Shown here: piece after piece, positions 47,339 to 52,091 of the stretch
How the letters are laid out: each line of letters starts with the position of its first letter
Position numbering within the stretch: the first letter of the stretch is position 1
Source: Pseudomonadota bacterium
Lineage (GTDB): Bacteria > Pseudomonadota > Alphaproteobacteria > Sneathiellales > Sneathiellaceae
DNA: 52,091 nucleotides
NCBI GenBank assembly: GCA_024743055.1
Contig: JANSXH010000020.1
Span: 1-52,091 of the forward strand
Direction: 5' to 3'
Program-made: the position numbers and the translations under genes
The notes under the pieces: generated by a model
The model's input: only the letters and a program-made list of their open reading frames with translations
Databases searched by the model: none
Told to the model about the DNA's origin: nothing

Positions 47339-47797
47339 TCAGGCGATCAGTCCTTGGCTAAATTTCTTATCGGCAAAGGTTAGAACCTCCATTCGGGCCA
47401 TTTTTTGCACATAAGAACAATGCACCCACCCGCTATAGGGTTCCCCGATGGTATGAAATTCCAGAATGAGCTGGTCATAGCTCAGGTTGTCCCTTATCCA
47501 GGTCGCCAAGTCCAGGTTGGATATGCCAGGAAGCTCGATATCCACAGCCTGCCCTTTAACATGTTGGGAAGAATCTTTAGATTTCAATAGTCTGTTCAAT
47601 TCAAGGCCACGAAACCCGCTGGAGGGGCTGAAGGGGATCTTGTAATGATCCCTGATCGGTTGAAGGATATTTTGAGCAACAAGCCGTAGACTTTCAATCT
47701 CCGCTTCACCTGGCGTGTTGTCAATTCCCAGCCTGACCGCTGTATTGCTATGAACCAGTTCACTCAAATAGAAGTTTTTCGACAATTGCATGCGCAT
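47339..47797 (-). CDS. Peptidase M15-type D-Ala-D-Ala carboxypeptidase-like protein
   Basis: A 152-residue protein with no signal peptide, resembling the peptidase M15_3 group found in bacteria and phage lysins. The motif order is SSGFRGLELNRLL, then SSQHVKGQAVDIE (His and Asp zinc ligands), and WVHCSYVQ (His ligand), all in the expected spacing. It should cleave D-Ala bonds in peptidoglycan, though the absence of a leader leaves the route to substrate unclear. Start at the first or third residue (MRM) is undecided. It follows a DUF3108 gene by 43 bp on the same strand. Confidence 0.85.
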   Translation of the reverse strand: MRMQLSKNFYLSELVHSNTAVRLGIDNTPGEAEIESLRLVAQNILQPIRDHYKIPFSPSSGFRGLELNRLLKSKDSSQHVKGQAVDIELPGISNLDLATWIRDNLSYDQLILEFHTIGEPYSGWVHCSYVQKMARMEVLTFADKKFSQGLIA

Positions 47798-47840
47798 GTC
47801 CCCCTCGTCGCATCAGAATGTCTACTTGGTACTATCTTGG

Positions 47841-48686
47841 CTAGTTGGCGTTTTTGCTCACAAGCTGCACGGGACCATCGCTATAACGCTCCAGATGCAG
47901 CTCCACAGAACCGTAATCCGTATCCACCTGCATACGAACAGGAACTACCCGCCCTCCTTCAACAGGTGCGGCCACCCAAACAATCAGATCTTGATTCATC
48001 TGGCTGACGGCATCCGGATTTTTCTTGAAGCCGCCTTTTTTCACGATCTCGATCTTACAGCCAGTGGCTGTTCCTTCAAATACGGAATAGCTGGACGGAT
48101 TAAAGAGCTTTTCCCCTATTTCCGTCAGTTTAAGATCATAGACCCGCCGACCGTCAAATATGGGAACCTGGGCATTGCAGCCCTCTCCTGCTTCCATTCT
48201 GTTGGTAACAAAAAGGATTGCAGACATGGGATCCACGCTATTAGTGGTACTGTCAGGGTCAATTGGTGTGTATTTGTTGGGATCCGTAGATTCCTTGCCG
48301 GTCTTCTCAACGGTTACGGCTCCGGCAGTGTCATAGTTCATGGTTGCCGTGCGTCGATTGTCATTCCAGGCACTTTCATGTCGATGCAGAAATGGGGAAA
48401 TCTTGTCATCAGTGATCAGTCCAACCGTCTTACCTTTGGCTGTCCAGCGAAAGGCCCAATCAAAAGTCTTGCTGCTATTGGCAATGGTTTCAATGCTATA
48501 GCTGTCATCCTTCTGTTCGATTTCCGTATCTATGCTGCCAAGAAACAACCCGCCAACGTAAACGGAGTGTTTCAGTTCGGTCACTTTTTCGGCAGCAAAG
48601 ACGGGTGCGGAAAAGGCAGTCGCCGTCAGGACCGTTCCGGCCAGTAGTGTTCGAGAGGTCTTAAATAGATTATCCAAAGCAAGCAT
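47841..48686 (-). CDS. DUF3108 periplasmic protein
   Basis: A 281-residue protein with a cleavable signal peptide: a basic start, hydrophobic core (LLAGTVLTATAFSAP) and cleavage likely after VFAAE. The mature part matches DUF3108. It opens LKHSVYVGGLFLGSIDTEIE, and FDGRRVYDLKL and RMQVDTDYGSVELHLERY are in the second half. The family is exported and of unknown function. It lies between uppP and the M15-type peptidase on the same strand, so an envelope role is likely but only inferred. Confidence 0.85.
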   Translation of the reverse strand: MLALDNLFKTSRTLLAGTVLTATAFSAPVFAAEKVTELKHSVYVGGLFLGSIDTEIEQKDDSYSIETIANSSKTFDWAFRWTAKGKTVGLITDDKISPFLHRHESAWNDNRRTATMNYDTAGAVTVEKTGKESTDPNKYTPIDPDSTTNSVDPMSAILFVTNRMEAGEGCNAQVPIFDGRRVYDLKLTEIGEKLFNPSSYSVFEGTATGCKIEIVKKGGFKKNPDAVSQMNQDLIVWVAAPVEGGRVVPVRMQVDTDYGSVELHLERYSDGPVQLVSKNAN

Positions 48687-48779
48687 GTTTTATTCCATCC
48701 CTGTGAACCCCTTTTGCATCAAAATGGTGCGTCGCTATGATATTTCAAGTTTTATGGCGAAACTATGGAATTAATCACA

Positions 48780-49580
48780 TTAGGTGAGGAAATACAGTCC
48801 GAACAGAAGGGCTCCTAGGAAAAGCCTGTAAATCACGAAAGGCATGAATCCAATCTTGCCGATCCATTTCATCAATAATCCGATGGCACAAAAGGCAACG
48901 ATTGCAGACATTCCAGCAGCAATGGCTGCATCGATGCCGACATCAACATTTCCTTGCTCAAGAAGGCTCAAACCCCCAAGTATTCCGGCTCCCATAATTG
49001 TCGGTATTGATAACAGCATGGAGAAATGCGCACTCTCCGCCCGGTCAATTCCTCTCATTCTGGCGGCCATCATTGTAACGCCAGACCGGCTTGAACCGGG
49101 CAATAAGGCGAATATCTGAACCGAGCCAATGATCAGGGCGTCCATATATGTCATGGCGCGAAGGTCTTTTGCCTTCGGAAAAGCCTTATCGGCCCAACCA
49201 AGTAGGATACCGAAGACAACGGTTGTAGCCGCGACAAGAAGAATAGACCTTAGGTCAATCTTGATCACGAGAAACAAAAGACCTCCGGCAATGATAACGG
49301 GAATTGTTGCCACAAGCACTTGCATTGCCAAGCGCCGCCCTTCCGCAAATTCCGGGTTCATAGGTCGTAGCATTGCATTTGTAACAGCGAAGATATCCCG
49401 CCAAAAATAGGCAAGAACTGCCAGAAGACTACCCAAATGCACAGCGATATCGATCACCTGTCCCTGATCCGGCCAGCCTGTCAGAGGGGAAATGATCAAC
49501 AAATGTCCGCTGGAAGATATGGGCAGGAATTCAGTGATTCCCTGCACAATCGCCAAAACAAGAATGTGTAACAATGCCAT
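48780..49580 (-). CDS. uppP: Undecaprenyl-diphosphate phosphatase
   Basis: UppP (BacA) removes a phosphate from undecaprenyl diphosphate so the lipid carrier can be reused in cell-wall synthesis. The 266-residue protein has about eight helices. Both catalytic motifs are present: GITEFLPISSSGHLLI near the N-terminus and FALLPGSSRSGVTMMAARM in the second half. The length and motifs are typical. It stands 93 bp upstream of the DUF3108 gene and divergent from the GST-kappa-like gene. Confidence 0.97.
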   Translation of the reverse strand: MALLHILVLAIVQGITEFLPISSSGHLLIISPLTGWPDQGQVIDIAVHLGSLLAVLAYFWRDIFAVTNAMLRPMNPEFAEGRRLAMQVLVATIPVIIAGGLLFLVIKIDLRSILLVAATTVVFGILLGWADKAFPKAKDLRAMTYMDALIIGSVQIFALLPGSSRSGVTMMAARMRGIDRAESAHFSMLLSIPTIMGAGILGGLSLLEQGNVDVGIDAAIAAGMSAIVAFCAIGLLMKWIGKIGFMPFVIYRLFLGALLFGLYFLT

Positions 49581-49745
49581 TTTCTGTGTTTAACTCATAA
49601 ATATTGAGCAATTGTTACGCTCTTACTGGCACAACTGGGCGAAACCATGACCCAAGCATGATCCAGGGTAAACAAAAGATGCTGACATATGCCCTTAAAA
49701 CACCTTAGGATGAGGTAATAAAATCACATAATCGTGGAGGCAACC

Positions 49746-50402
49746 ATGACCCACACTGTCGACCTGTTCTGGTCATTTAGAAGTCCCTATTCCTATCTGG
49801 CAACCGCTCGAATTGTCAGTTTAAGACAAAAGTATGATCTGGACGTCGTGGTTCGGCCTGTCTACCCGATCGCAATCCGAAATCCGGAATTCTTCAGCGA
49901 CGTCAATCCGATGTGGATCCCTTACCTCGTCAGGGATATTGGCCGGGTGGCGGAAATTAACAGCATTCCCATGCGGTGGCCTCGCCCGGACCCGGTTGTA
50001 ATGAATAATGAAACACGGGAAATCTCAAAAGATCAGCCTTATATTCACCGTTTAACCCGTCTGGGAATAGCGGCCAGTGAAACTGGCGACGGACTGGCCT
50101 TTATAGACGAAATCTCCCAGCTTTTGTGGAAGGGGGATGTGGCCGGATGGGATCAAGGCGATCATCTTGAAAAAGCTACCGCAAAGGCAGGATTTGATTT
50201 AGCCGTTCTTGACGAAATGATTGATGGTAAAGCGGATGTTTATGATGCAAAGATCGCTGATAACCAGAAAGCCCTCGAAGCATCCGGCCATTGGGGAGTT
50301 CCCACCCTTGCCTTTGAAAATGAAGCTTTTTTCGGCCAGGACAGAATTGATCATTGCGTCTGGCGTATGAAACAGCACGGATTGCAAGAGCGAGGTAAAT
50401 AA
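49746..50402 (+). CDS. GST-kappa / 2-hydroxychromene-2-carboxylate isomerase-like protein
   Basis: A 218-residue thioredoxin-fold protein of the DsbA-like HCCA isomerase family. The N-terminal DLFWSFRSPYSYLA has a Ser-Pro-Tyr-Ser motif where DsbA would have CxxC, which is typical of glutathione-dependent members. A helical insert follows, and the C-terminal WGVPTLAFENEAFFGQDRI holds the cis-Pro loop. The ATG at 49746 has GTGGAGG ahead of it, so it is preferred to a GTG at 49734. It is convergent with the sortase gene, 6 bp apart. Substrate unknown. Confidence 0.9.
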   Translation: MTHTVDLFWSFRSPYSYLATARIVSLRQKYDLDVVVRPVYPIAIRNPEFFSDVNPMWIPYLVRDIGRVAEINSIPMRWPRPDPVVMNNETREISKDQPYIHRLTRLGIAASETGDGLAFIDEISQLLWKGDVAGWDQGDHLEKATAKAGFDLAVLDEMIDGKADVYDAKIADNQKALEASGHWGVPTLAFENEAFFGQDRIDHCVWRMKQHGLQERGK

Positions 50403-50408
50403 CTCAGG

Positions 50409-50966
50409 CTAGAATTCCTTGTGTAACCAGACGACATAGCGAAGATCCGTCGGAGGATTGAGGGAATCAAAGGGATAACAGGTTACGAGCATAATCGTTT
50501 CTGCCAAGCCTGAGGTTGGAACGGCCAGATCGTTTGTTGAAACGATATCGCTGTGCGTAACCTGCCAAGTTTCTGCTTCAGCACCCGTTTGTTGAAAAAT
50601 TATCTTGTGGCCTTGCTTTAGATCTTTGAGGAATCTGAAGTGAGAGTCCCGATGGCCAAAAAGAACCGCATTCGAATGCCTTTGCGACATCACCGGACCA
50701 AAAGCAAGGTTCCTCATATTATCCCCCTCCAGAACAAAGCGGGTGAGACCAAGCGCTGGCACCTCCATCCGAGCGGATGGATAACTATCAGACCAAGGCC
50801 AAGGAGGCGTTGGCGTGCCCTGTTCCTGCCCTTCATGCCATGCCCATTCGATAAGGATTGGGGCAGCCCAGGCTTTCCCAGCAAGCAGGCCAGCTCGACC
50901 TAGCTGCCAACCAGCGAGGCCGAGGAGAAAAAGTACAAGGACAAAAGTGGCGGTTCTTCCGATCAT
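50409..50966 (-). CDS. Class GN-type sortase
   Basis: Sortases cut a C-terminal sorting motif and anchor the protein at the cell surface; this type occurs in Gram-negative bacteria. The 185-residue product has an N-terminal membrane helix (FVLVLFLLGLAGWQL) and a sortase domain. The three catalytic residues are present: His about 105 in GHRDSHFRFL, Cys about 163 in LVTCYPFDS and Arg about 176 in LRYVVW. The open frame extends 78 bases upstream, but the ATG at 50966 makes an ATGA overlap with the target gene and is chosen. It is paired with the VWA protein next to it, which is the expected substrate. Confidence 0.93.
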   Translation of the reverse strand: MIGRTATFVLVLFLLGLAGWQLGRAGLLAGKAWAAPILIEWAWHEGQEQGTPTPPWPWSDSYPSARMEVPALGLTRFVLEGDNMRNLAFGPVMSQRHSNAVLFGHRDSHFRFLKDLKQGHKIIFQQTGAEAETWQVTHSDIVSTNDLAVPTSGLAETIMLVTCYPFDSLNPPTDLRYVVWLHKEF

Positions 50967-51972
50967 TGGCCAACCCGCCTTCGCATTGCGATAAACAAGG
51001 CAAGCGCCAACATTAGAAGAACAACTCCAGACACTGCTTGCCAAAGCATAGGTGTTGCAGTTTTAGGGCCAAAGAATTTTTCCCATGTGGTCCCTTGAGG
51101 GAGGTTGCCTTGCAGCTTCACTTTCTTAAGGAAGTCCTCCTTGATGCGGGCGGGCGTGGTATCAACCGCCACAAAGCTAGTAAATTCACTGAGGACATCA
51201 TGGCTCAGAGACACATCTATGACGGCAGTCCGCACCAGTTCCGGATCCATTCCCCTTGATCTTGCGTCTCCGAGGGATTCGATTTTTTTGCGAGCCCAGA
51301 ATTTGGATATTCCCTCGCCCACGGTTGCCGTCGCCAGGTCAATATTCTGCGCCCAGCTTTCTCCATCAGCCGACAAAGCGGCAATCTCAACAAGACCTGG
51401 ATTGGCTTCCTGGCGGGCAACGAACAGCAATGGACGTTGCCCAAACAGATCCGGGATTTGTCGGGGATAGGTATCCGCCGCCTCATCCATGCGCAGGCGT
51501 ATATTCTGCAAAGAAGGTGCAGACATGTCCCGGAACAGTGCCTCCAATTCCTTTTGAGTGGTCTGCAAATCCGTCACCTGAATATGAACACCTCGGCCAT
51601 GTTCAGCGGCTTTGCGCATAAACCAGCTATTGGGTGCATTCCCAAGGCCAACCGTGAACAAGCGCGCCGGACCCAAGGAGCTTTCAACCAGATCAAACAT
51701 ACGTGCTTCGTTTGAGACGGCACCATCGGTCAGAAACATAATCTGCTTCAGGAAGCTCTCATCCATCATGTCCTTGAAGGCCGATTTGAGAGCTGGAAGC
51801 ATTTCTGTTCCCCTGTCTGCCCGCAAACTGGCAACGAACTGCTGTGCTTCGCGAATATTCTTTACTGTCGCCGGCCGGGTTTCGTCGAACAGACGCCATG
51901 TATGATCATTAAAGGCGATGATATCAAAACGGTCTTCTGGCTTTAACAGAGACAGGCCAGTCAATAAAGCCC
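50963..51972 (-). CDS. Proteobacterial sortase target protein, VWA domain, 5' end lost
   Basis: The encoded part is the second half of a von Willebrand A protein: LTGLSLLKPEDRFDIIAFND, the MIDAS-supporting IMFLTDGAVSNEARMF, and a following beta-rich domain. The C-terminus (50966-51103) has LPQGTTW, then GPKTATP, a hydrophobic helix and RRRVGQ, which is sortase-signal architecture. In relatives a VIT domain and the DxSGSM MIDAS come first; here they are absent because the sequence folds back at 51972. In-frame codons beyond this, up to an ATG at 52027, are not real protein. It overlaps the sortase by ATGA. Confidence 0.88.
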
Positions 51973-52091
51973 CCCGCGATATTACCTTCATCGTTGACGT
52001 TTCAGGTTCCATGCAGGGTGTCTCCATGGACCAGGCGAGGCGGGCTTTATTGACTGGCCTGTCTCTGTTAAAGCCAGAAGACCGTTTTGAT
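51923..52091. repeat. Perfect 50-bp inverted repeat at the window end
   Basis: 51923-51972 and 52042-52091 are exact reverse complements, 50 bases each, with a 69-bp loop (51973-52041). Both arms encode the same stretch of the VWA protein in opposite directions. The repeat ends at the last base of the window. This is the pattern of a fold-back chimera in amplification or assembly. Confidence 0.9.
51972..52091 (+). other. Displaced fragment of the VWA gene on the opposite strand
   Basis: Read on the plus strand from 51972, this translates PRDITFIVDVSGSMQG and continues through SMDQARRALLTGL to the edge in one open frame. It contains the DVSGSM MIDAS motif that the minus-strand gene lacks and then repeats the LLTGLSLLK segment already present there. 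So it is the true upstream part of the same gene, inverted relative to the rest. Confidence 0.88.

Noticed and set aside
51973..52027. ATG at 52027 as the start of the VWA protein
   Set aside because: The first 18 or so residues come from the inverted loop, which encodes the true sequence on the other strand.

Overview
The window looks like a chromosomal segment of a moderate-GC, probably marine alphaproteobacterium. The evidence is a complete alphaproteobacterial-style division and cell-wall (dcw) cluster ending ftsQ-ftsA-ftsZ-lpxC, a long FtsZ linker, a MurE with the DNPR motif of meso-diaminopimelate enzymes, a cbb3 oxidase locus linked to an FnrL-type regulator, and a proteobacterial sortase with its von Willebrand target. 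A genus cannot be named from the sequence alone; a relative of Sneathiella or similar lineages is only a guess.

Layout. 1-483: 5' part of lpxC. 689-19302 (minus strand): seventeen-gene dcw cluster read mraZ, rsmH, ftsL, ftsI, murE, murF, mraY, murD, ftsW, murG, murC, murB, ddl, ftsQ, ftsA, ftsZ, then a strong terminator and lpxC. Many junctions are ATGA overlaps, so the genes are probably translationally coupled. Upstream of mraZ lies a 10-bp-periodic array that matches the expected MraZ operator. 19743-24488 (minus): a KefB-like antiporter, RNase P RNA, and a djlA-eamA-amidase operon. 24718-25926 (plus): an MFS transporter.

25932-36107 (minus): a full microaerobic respiration locus, fnrL-hemN followed by ccoNOQP-ccoGHIS. 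It includes two 49-residue genes, ccoQ and ccoS. A perfect FNR box sits at the ccoN promoter. FnrL senses low oxygen, HemN supplies haem without oxygen, CcoNOQP is the oxidase, and CcoGHIS handle copper delivery and assembly.

36382-47797: two tandem AidB-like acyl-CoA dehydrogenases divergent from a LysR regulator, a HerA-like (DUF853) ATPase, a glyoxalase-II-like hydrolase, an enolase-superfamily dehydratase, a zinc alcohol dehydrogenase, a membrane class III nucleotidyl cyclase and an M15-type peptidase. 47841-49580: a DUF3108 periplasmic protein and undecaprenyl-diphosphate phosphatase. 49746-50402: a GST-kappa/HCCA-isomerase-like protein. 50409-51972: a class GN-type sortase and its VWA target protein.

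The last 169 bases are a fold-back: 50-bp perfect inverted arms around a 69-bp loop. The loop carries the missing MIDAS motif of the VWA protein on the wrong strand, so the right end of the window is probably a chimeric contig end rather than genomic order.
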